In this document: in pieces, positions 23,570-35,260 of the stretch
Layout of the letters: each line of letters opens with the position of its first letter
Numbering within the stretch: the first letter of the stretch is position 1
Assembly: GCF_964340395.1 (NCBI RefSeq)
Contig: NC_135567.1
Span: 19,308,806-19,372,805 of the forward strand
Direction: 5' to 3'
Source: Glandiceps talaboti
Lineage: Eukaryota; Hemichordata; Enteropneusta; Spengelidae
DNA length: 64,000 bases
Position numbers and translations under genes: made by a program
The notes under the pieces: generated by a model
Told to the model about the DNA's origin: nothing
The model's database searches: none
What the model saw: only the letters and a program-made list of their open reading frames with translations

Positions 23570-24610
23570 CTGCTATTGTTATTCAACAATACTATGGCCA
23601 TACAAAGTTAATAAGTTGTTTACTACAAGCATGATATAGGAATTGAACAGTTCAGGGCACTTCCACTATTGTCATTCAACTATGCTATGGCCATACAAAG
23701 TTAATAAGTTGTTTACTATAAGCATGATATAGGAATTGAACAGTTCAAAACACTTCCACTATTGTCATTCAACTATACTATGGCCATACAAAGTTAATAA
23801 GTTGTTTACTATAAGCATGATATAGGAATTGAACAGTTCAAAACACTTCCACTATTGTCATTCAACTATACTATGGCCATACAAAGTTAATAAGTTGTTT
23901 ACTACTAGCGATACTCAGTTTTTAAGGTTTACAGTTTACTTATGGCGATATCATTACACATGGTACAGGAACAGAGAATACCAAAGCACTATATCTGTTG
24001 TAATTCAGTGATAATATACTATGGCCATACAAAGTTAATAAGTTGTTTACTACTAGCGATACTTAGTTTTTAAAGTTTACATTTTACTTATGGTGATATG
24101 ATTACACATGGTACAGGAACAGAGAATACCAAAGCACTATATCTGTTGTAATTCAGTGATACTGTACTATGGCCATACAAAGTTAATAAGTTGTTTACTA
24201 CTAGCGACACTCAATTTTTAAGGTTTACAGTTTACTTATATGGTGATATGATTACACATGGTAAAGGAACAGAGAATACCAAAGCACTATATCTATTGTA
24301 ATTCAGTGATACTATACTATGGCCATACAAAGTTAATAAGTTGTTTACTACTAGCGATACTCAGTTTTTAAAGTTTACATTTTACTTATATGGTGATATG
24401 ATTAGACATGGTAAAGGAACAGAGAATACCAAAGCACTATATCTGTTGTAATTCAGTGATACTGTACTATGGCCATACAAAGTTAATAAGTTGTTTACTA
24501 CTAGCGATATTCAGTTTTTAAAGTTTACATTTTACTTATGGTGATATCATTACACATGGTACAAAAACAGAGAATACCAATACATTTCCACTATTGTTAT
24601 TCAGTGATAC
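23570..24610. repeat. Two-phase tandem array (~95 and ~145 bp units)
   Basis: All units share CTATGGCCATACAAAGTTAA TAAGTTGTTTACTA. The first four (to 23.86 kb) carry a GAATTGAACAGTTCA module with a period of about 95-97 bp. The later five carry a CAGTTTTTAAAGTTTAC and GGAACAGAGAATACCAAAGC module with a period of about 145 bp. The spacer changed while the core was kept. Confidence 0.9.
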
Positions 24611-24639
24611 TGTTCTGTAGCCAGTCACCTGATCTTTTT

Positions 24640-24850
24640 TTTCATTGTAATATTTATACTAGTGTATGAGTTTTGAGTGGCTAGACTAGATTAGTTATAG
24701 AAACTATTTTCTAGCCTCTCGCCCGCTCTGATACAATTATGCACACATTGTGTATTATATGCTTTCAATTGTTATGTATTATTTTTTTGTGATGGGTAAA
24801 TAAAATTACAATTACAATTACAATTACAATTACAATTACAATTACAAAGT
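24640..24850 (+). mobile_element. LINE-like 3' end with an (ATTACA)n tail
   Basis: A sequence ending TTGTGATGGGTAAATAAA is followed by (ATTACA)n at 24806-24846, the usual tail form of CR1/RTE-like retrotransposons. It sits inside the preceding array, whose AAGTTAATAAGTTGTTTA core resumes at 24847. No open frame remains. Confidence 0.6.
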
Positions 24851-25428
24851 TAATAAGTTGTTTAATATAAACGATACTCAGATTTTACGGCTTAGATTTC
24901 ATTTAACCCCCCACAGTTTTAGTACGCCGTGTTTACTTAGTCCATTCAGGCAGTATCAATCTCAACAAAATAAGCAGACTAGACAAGACATTTCTCCCTC
25001 AAGAAAACTATTAATGCTGACTCAAAAGAATCTAACTCCTTGGAGGCAGTCATAAACTACTGATGACGACAGAGAATCGACCAAACCCTTGAGCGCTGTT
25101 CAGCTGTCGCTTACAGCAGAGCTAAATAAGTAGTACAAATGTTTACTTACCTTGGGCTATCTCAGGTCTTCCTATAAATCAACACAGCAAACTAATCCTT
25201 AAATTTTTGTTTTGTTGTTGTAAATCTGTTGTTTTAGATTAACTGTACCTGCAATATATAAAATGTATATTCATTATAATATCATGCAATAGACCTTGTA
25301 GCCAAATAGTGCCCTCTGTGTTCTGTATGCTTTTCCTGACTACACTCTTTTTTTTTTTCCTTTTTTTTAATATAAATTTTTGTGCTGGGAATTCCTCCCA
25401 GCGATTTTCTGTTATGCAGACAAATACA

Positions 25429-25488
25429 AACAAACAAACAAACAAACAAACAAACAAACAAACAAACAAACAAACAAACAAACAAACA
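25429..25488. repeat. (CAAA)n microsatellite
   Basis: About 15 repeats. 24870-25428 is otherwise unassigned. Confidence 0.95.
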
Positions 25489-25597
25489 CAAATGCTACAG
25501 AGATCCACTACACTCTAGCACTAAGTGAAAATAGAAATATATGGACCAGATGTGTTCTTCTCTATTACCAGGTATAAAAACTTAGCAAAAACATGAT

Positions 25598-25902
25598 ATT
25601 GGCCCACGCCTTTGGAATGCCCTGCCATCATGTCTTCGTTCTTCACACACTTTGAACAGTTTTAAATCTGCCTTAAAATATCATCTTTTTAGATCTCATT
25701 ATTATTAATTTTTAACTTTTTTACATTTCAGTTTTTAAATGTCATTCTGTGTCTTTGTATTTTTATCTTGTTTCATATCATGTTTATACTTGTGTATCTG
25801 TACATTTTAGAATAATTTTATACTTTTGTTCAGCGCATTGAGATTGTTTTAATGTAATGCGCTCTATAAGAAATAAATATTATTATTATTATTATTATTA
25901 TT
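25598..25902 (+). mobile_element. 5'-truncated LINE 3' end inserted in the array
   Basis: The frame reads PRLWNALPSCLRSSHTLNSF and continues KSALKYHLFRSHYY-stop. This is the typical C-terminus of non-LTR retrotransposon ORF2 (LWNxLPxxxRxxxSLxxFKxxLKxxLF). A 3' UTR with GCGCATTGAGATTG and GCGCTCTATAAGAAATAAAT leads to an (ATT)n tail. Uninterrupted copies of the host array (26.1 and 26.3 kb) show the empty site between GATATTG and ATATGGC. Confidence 0.85.
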
Positions 25903-26575
25903 GATATGGCAATACATTCTACATTTCCTATACATACACACATACAGGAAGTCGAGTGTAGCACAATTTTATTAAAAATGTAATAATAATATTCCATGGA
26001 CTATAAATTATTGTAATCTTTTCCTGACTACCGAGTACACTCTATTACTAAATGAAAATGGAAATACATCGGATATGGTTGTCTCTGTTTTAAAATCTTA
26101 GCAAAAACACGATATTGATATGACAATATATTCATATTTCCTATATGCACAGACATACAGGAAGTTTAGTATCAACACACTCTGTATAAATACAACGGTA
26201 TTTCTTGGGCTATGAGTTATTGTACAATGTTCCTGCCTACACGCTGTCACTAAGTGAAAATGGAAAAAATACCAGATGTGTTCGTCTGCAATTACCAGAT
26301 TTTGAAAACTTAGCAAAACAGGACATTGATATGGCAATATATTCTACATTTCCTATACATACATATACAGGAAATTTAGTATCAACACACACTCTATATA
26401 TATACTTAGTACATATAATTAAAACTTTGCAAAAACACGACACTGACATGTAATGCATTCTACATTTCCTATAAACATACACATACAGGAAGTCGAGTGT
26501 ACGACAATTTTATTTAAATGTAATTATAGTATTTATTGTCAACTATAAGTTATTGTAATGTTTCCTCACTACCGG

Positions 26576-26865
26576 CTCCCTGTAGCATAGTGGTTAGTGC
26601 ACAGGATTAGCAGTCAGGAGGTCACAGGTTCATTCCCACTGGAAACAGGGGATTTTTCTGTGACCAACCCGAACCCAGGGTGAGTGTTCTACAGACTTGA
26701 TGGGTACGTGTATCACTCAGCCGTGTCTCACTCACACAATGAATGCGAATTTGTGGGGACTCCAGGAGTAATGACTCAAAAAGTCGGAGACGATACCTCA
26801 CACTGAGCCTGCAGGTGCTATATGTTTGCCAGGCCTGGGTGACTCCAGGATAGCCTGTGGACTGA
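26576..26865 (+). mobile_element. tRNA-derived SINE
   Basis: A box A-like TAGCATAGTGGTTAG (26583-26597) and a box B-like GGTTCATTCCC (26628-26638) are spaced as in a tRNA promoter. A ~220-bp body follows, ending near GGATAGCCTGTGGACTGAC. The cloverleaf is not intact, so it is not a tRNA gene. It also interrupts the satellite-like array. Confidence 0.75.
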
Positions 26866-27253
26866 CATTGATATAGCAATACTGGTAGGAGTACATTTTA
26901 CAATGAATTTCCTATATGTATATGTACACACATGAAGTTGAGTATACAATACATTCTGCAAATCCAGTATTCCTTGGGCTAGCGTACTAGTGATTGTAAT
27001 GTTTTCCTGACTTTGTTGTTATTTAGTCTAACTATACATTGTAGTGGAAACTGGCACTTTCTAAATTCACTGATTGGTTGATTGATTGATTGATTGACTG
27101 ATTGTGAGTTTTTGTACTGTGTTCCTGACAACACTCTGTTATAGTGTTACTAAGTAAATCATCATACTTGGATTCAAAGTTATTTCGATTCACTTACACA
27201 ATGATTTACACATAGACACGCGCACACTGACAGCATATACACAATGATTTATA

Positions 27254-27417
<164 letters not shown>

Positions 27418-27789
27418 CATACAATGTACATATACAAAGTTCAATCAGCATAGCATAAATTCTACAATAGCATTCCTGGGACCATGAGTTTTTGTACCGT
27501 GTTCCTGACTACACTCTGTTACTAAGTAAATCATCGTACTTCAAGTTATCATTTCAATTCAAGTCATTTCTTACATGATTATTTACACATAGACGCAGAC
27601 ACCGGGTGACACACGACATGCATACACTGATATCCGAAGTTCAGCATAGCATACATTCTTGACTAACATTCCTGGGACCATGAGTTTTTGTACCGTGTTC
27701 CTGACTACACTCTGTTATTAAGTAAATCATCGTACTTCAAGTTATCATTTCAATACAAGTCACCAAGCACTTACAATACACAATGATTT

Positions 27790-27945
27790 ACACACACACC
27801 CACACACAGACACAGACACAGACACAGACACAGACACACACACAGACACACAGACACACACACACACAGACACACACACACACACACCCACACACAGACA
27901 CACACACACAGACACACACACACACACACCCACACACAGACACAG

Positions 27946-27977
<32 letters not shown>

Positions 27978-28009
27978 ACACAGACACACACACACACAGA
28001 CAGACACAC

Positions 28010-28052
<43 letters not shown>
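27790..28052. repeat. (CA)n/(CAGACA)n/(CCCACA)n microsatellite
   Basis: An interrupted CA tract with higher-order ACACACCCACACACAGACAC periodicity. Reading frames are artefacts. Confidence 0.97.
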
Positions 28053-28053
<1 letters not shown>

Positions 28054-28069
28054 GTATATGAAGTTCAGC

Positions 28070-28290
28070 ATGTATTGGCAGGGTTGGATTAGATTAGTTG
28101 ACAGACAACTATTGGCGGGGTTGGACTATAGATTAGTTGACAGGTAACTATTGGCGGGGTTGGACTAGATTAGTTGACAGGCAACTGTTTTTCGATCCCT
28201 TTCCCATTTATTTATGTAATCATGCTTTCTTTACTGACTTGTATTATTTTGTATCTGGGAATAAAGTCATATATATATTTATATATGATA
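28070..28290. repeat. 45-bp repeat ×3 followed by a LINE-like 3' tail
   Basis: Three units of GGCGGGGTTGGACTAGATTA with GTTGACAGGCAACTATT (28074-28192). A T-rich segment ending CTGGGAATAAAGTC and (AT)n follows, resembling a retrotransposon 3' end (weak). 28300-28800 has a loose ~240-bp duplication (CCAGTCTATTCTCCAATC). Confidence 0.6.
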
Positions 28291-28887
28291 AAGCAGTACA
28301 CCTTAATTAAAAGTCAGCTATAGTATAAACACCATTTGATTTCAACTCAGCTGACAAACCTCTGGTGACACTAACTCTTCATACACTGCCACCCACCTTA
28401 AAAAATGGACTATTCATCATCCATACAACACACTGTATTAGAACCAATCACCGTAATGCCTGCTTACACCTTTCACAAAACTCTGGTGACTTCAGGGACA
28501 GCCAGTCTATTCTCCAATCAATATAATACAAACTTAAACTATACGATAAGGACATCCACCTTAAGCCAGATAACACCTCAACTAACACCTTTTTAACTCA
28601 ATAACAAAACGCTGGTGATAACTTTTCATCAGTGACTCACCTTAACAGCCAGTCTATTCTCCAATCCATATAATACAAACTTTTACTATATAGGATAAGG
28701 GCATCCACCTTTAAAAGCCAGCTAACACCCTGACTAACACCCTTTAACTTACTAACAAATCTTAGACAAACAATGGCATTCTTGACAAGGGAACCATGCC
28801 ATGTGTAACCAAGCATAGGATAAGAATATAGCAACGTTGTATACGGTATGGTGGTTATATCTAAGAGTCTACTCTCCTATGTATAAG

Positions 28888-28928
<41 letters not shown>

Positions 28929-28956
28929 TGTGTGTATGTATATATGTGTGTGTGTG

Positions 28957-29015
<59 letters not shown>

Positions 29016-29115
29016 ATGTATGTATGTATGTATGGTAGGCAGGCAGGCAGGCAGGCAGGCAGGCATGCATGCATGCATGCATGTATGTATTTGTCTGCTT
29101 GCCTGTCTGCCTGTA
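28888..29115. repeat. Graded compound microsatellite
   Basis: (TG)n, (TATG/TGTG), (TCTG)n at 28958-29012, (TATG)n, (GGCA)n at 29036-29063, (TGCA)n, (TATG), then TCTGCTTGCCTG. Neighbouring blocks mostly differ by one substitution per tetramer. 29116-29340 is unassigned AT-rich sequence. Confidence 0.95.
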
Positions 29116-29349
29116 TACATATACATATATGTGCATACCCAACCCTACCTAGAAACCTACATATCAACACCTAAACATAATCTATCAAGCAAGTAATCTA
29201 TGACAAACTAATCAATACACCAATCGATAAATCAAAGCTATTTACAAATTTATCCAATAAATTTACGAACCACATTAAATACTATAAATTATTGACAAAA
29301 CACACCCACCAATAAACCATGTCTAGAAAACTACACACAGGAATCAAAA

Positions 29350-30372
29350 TTAACAGTAGTCCTGTGTCTACAGACTACCAATTCTTGTCATGGGGCAAGG
29401 CTCGAAATTGGTAATAGTCAAGGGCATATAGACTACCAAACATTGTATCTAGACTACCAAATTGGTAATAGTCAAGGGCATATAGACTACTAAACATTGT
29501 ATCTTGACTAACAACTTGGCAGTAGCCAAGGGCATATAGACTACCAAACATTGTATCTAGACTACCAAATTGGTAATAGTCAAGGGCATATAGACTACTA
29601 AACATTGTATCTAGACTACCAAATTGGCAGTAGTCAAGGGCATATAGACTACCAAACATTGTATCTAGACTACCAAATTGGTAATAGTCAAGGGCATATA
29701 GACTACTGAACATTGTATCTTGACTACCAAATTAGCAGTAGTCCAGGACACAGACTACTAAACATTGTATCTTGACTACCAAATTAACAGTAGTCCAGGA
29801 CACAGACTACTAAACATTGTATCTAGACTACCAAATTAGCAGTAGTCCACGACACAGACTACTAAACATTGTATCTAGACTACCAAATTAGCAGTAGTCC
29901 AGGACACAGACTACTAAACATTGTATCTTGACTACCAAATTAGCAGTAGTCCAGGACACATAGACTACTAAACATTGTATCTAGACTACCAAATTAGCAG
30001 TAGTCCAGGACACAGACTATTAAACATTGTATCTAGACTACCAAATTAGCAGTAGTCCAAGACACATAGACTACTAAACATTGTATCAAGACTACCAACT
30101 TAGCAGTAGTCCAGGACACATAGACTACTAAACATTGTATCAAGACTACCAAATTAGTAGTAGTCCAGGACACATAGACTACTAAACATTGTATCAAGAC
30201 TACCAAATTAGCAGTAGTCCAGGACACATAGACTACTAAACATTGTATCAAGACTACCAAATTAGTAGTAGTCCAGGACACATAGACTACTAAACATTGT
30301 ATCAAGACTACCAAATTAGCAGTAGTCCAGGACACATAGACTACTAAACATTGTATCAAGACTACCAACTTG
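29350..30372. repeat. 54-bp VNTR, about 18 units
   Basis: The unit combines TAGACTACTAAACATTGTAT, CTAGACTACCAAATTAGCAG and TAGTCCAGGACACA; left units have TCAAGGGCATA instead. The 54-bp unit is divisible by three, so long open frames on the minus strand (about 29375-29713 and 30033-30368) are consequences of the repeat. Related to the ACTACCAATT VNTRs at 31.3 and 49.9 kb. Confidence 0.93.
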
Positions 30373-30449
30373 GTAGTCCGTTAGACCAATGGAAATCAAT
30401 GGAAAAGTGTTGCTGAAACAGTTCACTTGGATCAATTTGACTATCAAGC

Positions 30450-30725
30450 CCAAAAGTTAAATTCAAGCCCTGTGGGGCTACCATAATTTACAGCTGGTAG
30501 CCCACTCAGGTTAACACTGATTATGCATGGTTTCAAGGATGGAAGATTTACAGACATTATTTTAATAACACACATACAGATCTGCAGATGTACATTATTT
30601 CCAATAGAGGAAATCTGTTTTCAGTTCAGGAATATCGGACTATAGGTCACAATCCTTGGGCTACCAATTTCTGAAATTGGTAGCCCAGTAGGACTACTAA
30701 GGAAAAAAGTTAATTTCAAGCCCTG
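30450..30725. mobile_element. CAGGGCTTGAAATTAAC family copy, inverted
   Basis: Reads in inverse from TTTCAAGCCCTG (about 30725) leftward: TACTAAG, ACCAATTTC, GATTGTGACCTATAGTCCG, AATCAGTGTTAACC, GGTAGCCC. It is joined to the 54-bp VNTR. A second family end (TTCAAGCCCTG) is at about 30474. Confidence 0.65.
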
Positions 30726-31065
30726 ACATACCAACACATAAATATATTTTATCCAGCAATTAATGAATAATTAAACAACTACTAATTTACCCAATCAATT
30801 AACAAACTCGTTAATCAACCAAATGATTATTTAAATCAATTAACAAACTAATCAGTTTTAATTGAACTATTAACATACTCGTCAACTAGCCATGCCTAGC
30901 AACCTCAATATAATAAATAAATAACGTAATCTATAGTTAACCAAGTAATCAATTCCTAATCAATTAACAAGCTAATTAATTAATCGACCAACGATTACTT
31001 AAATCAATTAACAAACTAATCACTTTTAATTGAACAACTCACTTATGTACCATGCCTACATGGCT

Positions 31066-32132
31066 CAAAACTAACTTGTTGTTGCTATGGCAGGCCCAGT
31101 GGGATACCAATTTCAGAAAGTGATAACCCAAAGATGGTGACAAAGAGTGGCCTATAGTTCTGAACTGAAAACATAGTTACTCTATTGGAAATATACATGT
31201 TATTAAAAATTTATTTATGTTCGTAAATCTTCCATCATTTAAATCATCACAAATCAGTGTTAGCCTGCATGGACTACCAGCTGTAAATTATGGTAGTACC
31301 ACGACAAGAATTGGTAGTCTGTAGACACGGGACTACCAGCTGTGAATTATGGTAGCCCATGACAAGAATTGGTAGTCTCTGGGCATGGGACTATGGTAGC
31401 CCCATGACAAGAATTGGTAGTCTGTGGGCATGGGACTATGGTAGCCCCATGACAAGAATTGGTAGTCTGTGGGCATGGGACTATGGTAGCCCCATGACAA
31501 GAATTGGTAGTCTGTGGGCATGGGACTATGGTAGCCCCATGACAAGAATTGGTAGTCTGTGGACATGGGACTATGTTAGCCCCATGACAAGAATTGGTAG
31601 TCTGTGGGTATGGGACTATGGTAGCCCCATGACAAGAATTGGTAGTCTGTGGGCATGGGACTATGGTAGCCCCATGACAAGAATTGGTAGTCTGTGGGCA
31701 TGGGACTATGGTAGCACCATGACAAGAATTGGTAGTCTGTGGGCATGGGACTATGGTAGCCCATGACAAGAATTGGTAGTCTGTGGGCATGGGACTATGG
31801 TAGCACCATGACAAGAATTGATAGTCTGTGGGCACGGGACTATGGTAGCACCATGACAAGAATTGGTAGTCTGTGGGCATGGGACTATGGTAGCCCCATG
31901 ACAAGAATTGGTAGTCTGTGGACATGGGACTATGGTAGCCCCATGACAAGAATTGGTAGTCTGTGGGCACGGGACTATGGTAGCACCATGACAAGAATTG
32001 GTAGTCTGTGGACATGGGACTATGGTAGCCCCATGACAAGAATTGGTAGTCTGTGGGCATGGGACTATGGTAGCCCCATGACAAGAATTGGTAGTCTTAG
32101 GACACGGAACTACTGTTAATTTCGAGTCCTGG
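31066..32132. mobile_element. CAGGGCTTGAAATTAAC family copy with an expanded 45-bp VNTR
   Basis: Left end CATGGCTCAAAACTAAC and right end GTTAATTTCGAGTCCTG are inverted versions of each other. GCCTA directly flanks both ends, a possible 5-bp target duplication. The interior holds about 16 units of 45 bp (GACAAGAATTGGTAGTCTGT / GGGCATGGGACTATGGTAGC / CCCAT) from about 31345 to 32100. Because 45 is divisible by three, frames of up to 245 codons are open on both strands; they are not genes. Confidence 0.8.
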
Positions 32133-32639
32133 CCTAGAAACCTACGTACCAAAACTAAAACCCAAACAATTTATCAAGCAATCATTCAATAGTTAACACA
32201 CAACTCGTATTGAAATAAATTAACAAACTAATCACTTTTAATTGAACAATTAATAAACTTAAATCACTGACAGAACAGACAGAACAGACTCATGAACGAA
32301 CTCTACCTAGAAACCTATATACCTACATACCAATGTTACATGTACCAACACACATAATAAATATAAAAGCAAGTAATGAATTGTTAACAAACAAACAAAC
32401 ATTGTGCAATCACCCATTCTAGTCTAGTGTCAATGCAATTGCTGAACTCAATTTTCACACTTCTAACCAAATTTTAACGGAAAACTTTCACTCCTTCAAT
32501 GATAACAGTTTTTGTATTTACTACTGAGATGTTGATAAGTTCATAAAAATTTACTTCTAATGTGAGATATGGTGATGGATTTTTGGTAGAATTTTAATAT
32601 GTTTACAATCATGTTTTTACATTACATCAATCATAGTGT

Positions 32640-34140
32640 TGTGACTGCTATAGTTTTCATCATGGTTTACATAAACATTTGATGTCGTACTTGTGAATGT
32701 TCGCTTAGGGGGAAAGGGGAGGGAGTTTTGTTTCAAGCATTTGTTGATATTGTGCAATCGTCCCTAAACAAATACATTAACTAGGCCATCCCACCATAAC
32801 TCAGTATGTCTTGACAATTATCAATCATTTAATTCATTTACAAAATTTCACTGTACAGATAGCTTTGAGGTTTAAGTACTTGATTTTTATACTACAGGCA
32901 GTGTGATATGTCACAGACTGTTACAATAGACTGTACATATATGGATGTTTGATGTCACACTTGTGAACGGTCGCTTAGGGGGAAAGGGGAGGGTGTTTTG
33001 ACCTAAACGAATGATGTTCATTTGTTTCAAGCTTGTGTTGACATTGTGCCATCGTGAAAGGGGAGGGGAGGGTGTTTTGATCTAAACGAATGATGTTCAT
33101 TTGTTTCAAGCTTGTGTTGACATTGTGCCATCGTCCCTAAACAAATATATTAACTGGTCCATCCCACCGTAAATCAGTATATGTTTGTTTTCACAATTAT
33201 CAATCACTTGATTCATTTATACAATTTCATTGTACAGATAGCTTTGAGGTGTAAGTACTTGATTTTTATACTACAGGCAGTGTGAAATGTCACAGACTGT
33301 TACAATAGACTGTACATATATGAATGTTTGATGTCACACTTGTGAACGGTCGCTTAGGGGAAAGGGGAGGGGGTTTTGATCTAAATGAATGATGTTCATT
33401 TGTTTCAAGCTTGTGTTGACATTGTGCCATCGTGAAAGGGGAGGGGAGGGTGTTTTGATCTAAACAAATGATGTTCATTTGTTTCAAGCTTGTGTTGACA
33501 TTGTGCCATGGTGAAAGGGGAGGGGAGGGTGTTTTGACCTAAACGAATGATGTTCATTTGTTTCAAGCCTGTGTTGACATTGCGCCATCGTTCCTAAACA
33601 AATATATATATTAACTGGGCCATCCCACCGTAAATCAGTATATGTTTGTTTTGACAATTATCAATCACTTAATTCATTTATACAATTTCATTGTACAGAT
33701 AGCTGTGAGGTGTAAGTACTTGATTTTTATACTACAGGCAGTGTGAAATGTCACAGACTGTTACAATAGACTGTACATATATGAACGTTTGATGTCACAC
33801 TTGTGAACGGTCGCTTAGGGGGAAAGGGGAGGAGGTTTTGATCTAAATGAATGATGTTCGTTTGTTTCAAGCTTGTGTTGACATTGTGCCATGGTGAAAG
33901 GGGAGGGGAGGGTGTTTTGACCTAAACAAATGATGTTCATTTGTTTCAAGCTTGTGTTGACATTGTGCCATCGTTCCTAAACAAATATATATATTAACTG
34001 GGCCATCCCACCATAACTCAGTATATGTTTGTTTTCACAATTATCAATCACTCAATTCATTTATACAATTTCATTGTATAAATAGCTGTGAGGTGTAAGT
34101 ACTTGATTTTTATACTACAGGCAATGTGAAATGTCATAGT
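32640..34140. repeat. Higher-order tandem repeat (~381/458 bp) with a 76-bp sub-repeat
   Basis: Major units start with TTGATGTCACACTTGTGAAC near 32949, 33330 and 33788, plus a diverged start at about 32680. The spacing changes from 381 to 458, and the difference is one 76-bp sub-unit (GTGAAAGGGGAGGGGAGGGT / GTTTTGACCTAAACGAATGA / TGTTCATTTGTTTCAAGC). The rest carries TGATTTTTATACTACAGGCA and GGGCCATCCCACC. 32133-32640 is unassigned. Confidence 0.9.
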
Positions 34141-34563
34141 ACAGTTACAATAGATAGTCTACATTTCTATGACCCTTCCTGTGATGTCTGTCATTTCTAC
34201 ATGTGTACATTCTTTTTATCACGTAGTGAAATTTCATGCCGGAACAAATTATTGAAATTTATGCGTATGACACATTCTTATCATTTTTAAGTAAAATTAG
34301 AAATGTTGTTTGTTAAAACGATCTATTTCAACAATTGAAATATAAAATTTAGTTGAGATAAGATGAAATGTTTCAGAAAATTATGACTTGAAAACATGGT
34401 GTTGGTGAAGACTAGGATAACATGGTGATAGTGAGAGGGACTGGTTGGTATTTACAGACTTGTCTTGGTGTTACTACAGTGCCCTACACAGTGCCCGTTG
34501 TCATGGTAACATCGAGACAAGTCTAAGGGATAGAGTGGTTGGCGCCACAGTAAACTGACCTAA

Positions 34564-34944
34564 GGCATAAAAAAATTGTGTGGTTCCGATTACATTCAAT
34601 TTTAAAATAGGTGGGGTAGGTAGATTTTTATTTTATTTTTTTTAATTTATTTTTTTTAATATGTGTGTCTAGTTCAGGTAGTTATGTTTTCTGTTGTTTT
34701 CATATGGTCTCTGTGTTATTGGCTTCTTTTCATCAGATGTACAGCCATTACAGATTGGAAGAATAGTTTTATATTGTCTTTTTAAGTTAATATCAGTTTC
34801 CGCATCCACTATTTCTTGTGAGACTTCATGATTTTTGCGATTTTATTATCATTTTTCTTGAATACGTAAAAAAAGGTTTACGGTTGCCGTGAAAAACTAG
34901 GAGGGGTCGGGTAACCGAAACCAAACAATTTTTTTTATTTGGCC
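34564..34944. mobile_element. Harbinger-like MITE, TAA target site
   Basis: Flanked by TAA (34561-34563 and 34945-34947). Ends GGCATAAAAAAATTGTGTGG and the inverse CCAAACAATTTTTTTTATTT plus GGCC. The interior matches 7732-8107 (TACAGCCATTACAGATTGGA, TTGATGTCAGTTTCCGCATC-like). Confidence 0.8.
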
Positions 34945-35059
34945 TAATCTGAGAAAAAAAGTCAAGATTACAATTTCATGAAAAAGTCTAGAAAAAGTTA
35001 TAACTTTTTTACAAAAAACTTTGGAAGGAAGTTTTCATGTAACTGATCATGACACTGAT

Positions 35060-35260
35060 AGTGACAAAGTGTACATATGATGAAATTTTCAACAAATTTT
35101 GATATCTACAAGTTCATTTCAAAATAAATTTGAAATATCACAAAAAGTTACGGAAAAACTGAAAATTTTTGATACAGTTTACTCGACAGAATTATATCGA
35201 CAATTTCATTCCAAAATAAATTTGAAATATGACAAAAAGTTACAGAAAACTAAAAAATGT
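35060..35260. repeat. ~85-bp duplication in unassigned sequence
   Basis: TTCAAAATAAATTTGAAATA with CACAAAAAGTTACGGAAAAACT occurs at about 35116 and 35203. The rest of 34948-36220 has no supported gene; a DR1-like TGACCTTTGACCT lies at about 35557. Confidence 0.65.

Noticed and set aside
26576-26650. Functional tRNA gene
   Set aside because: Good internal promoter boxes, but no cloverleaf and a 220-bp SINE body follows.
29375-30368. Minus-strand repetitive frames (MFGSLYALDYYQF- and LVVLIQCLVVYVSWT-like)
   Set aside because: 54-bp VNTR translation; no splice or start context.
31347-32152. Long frames (up to 245 codons) as genes for a repetitive protein
   Set aside because: They arise from a 45-bp VNTR divisible by three, are open on both strands and sit within a mobile element.
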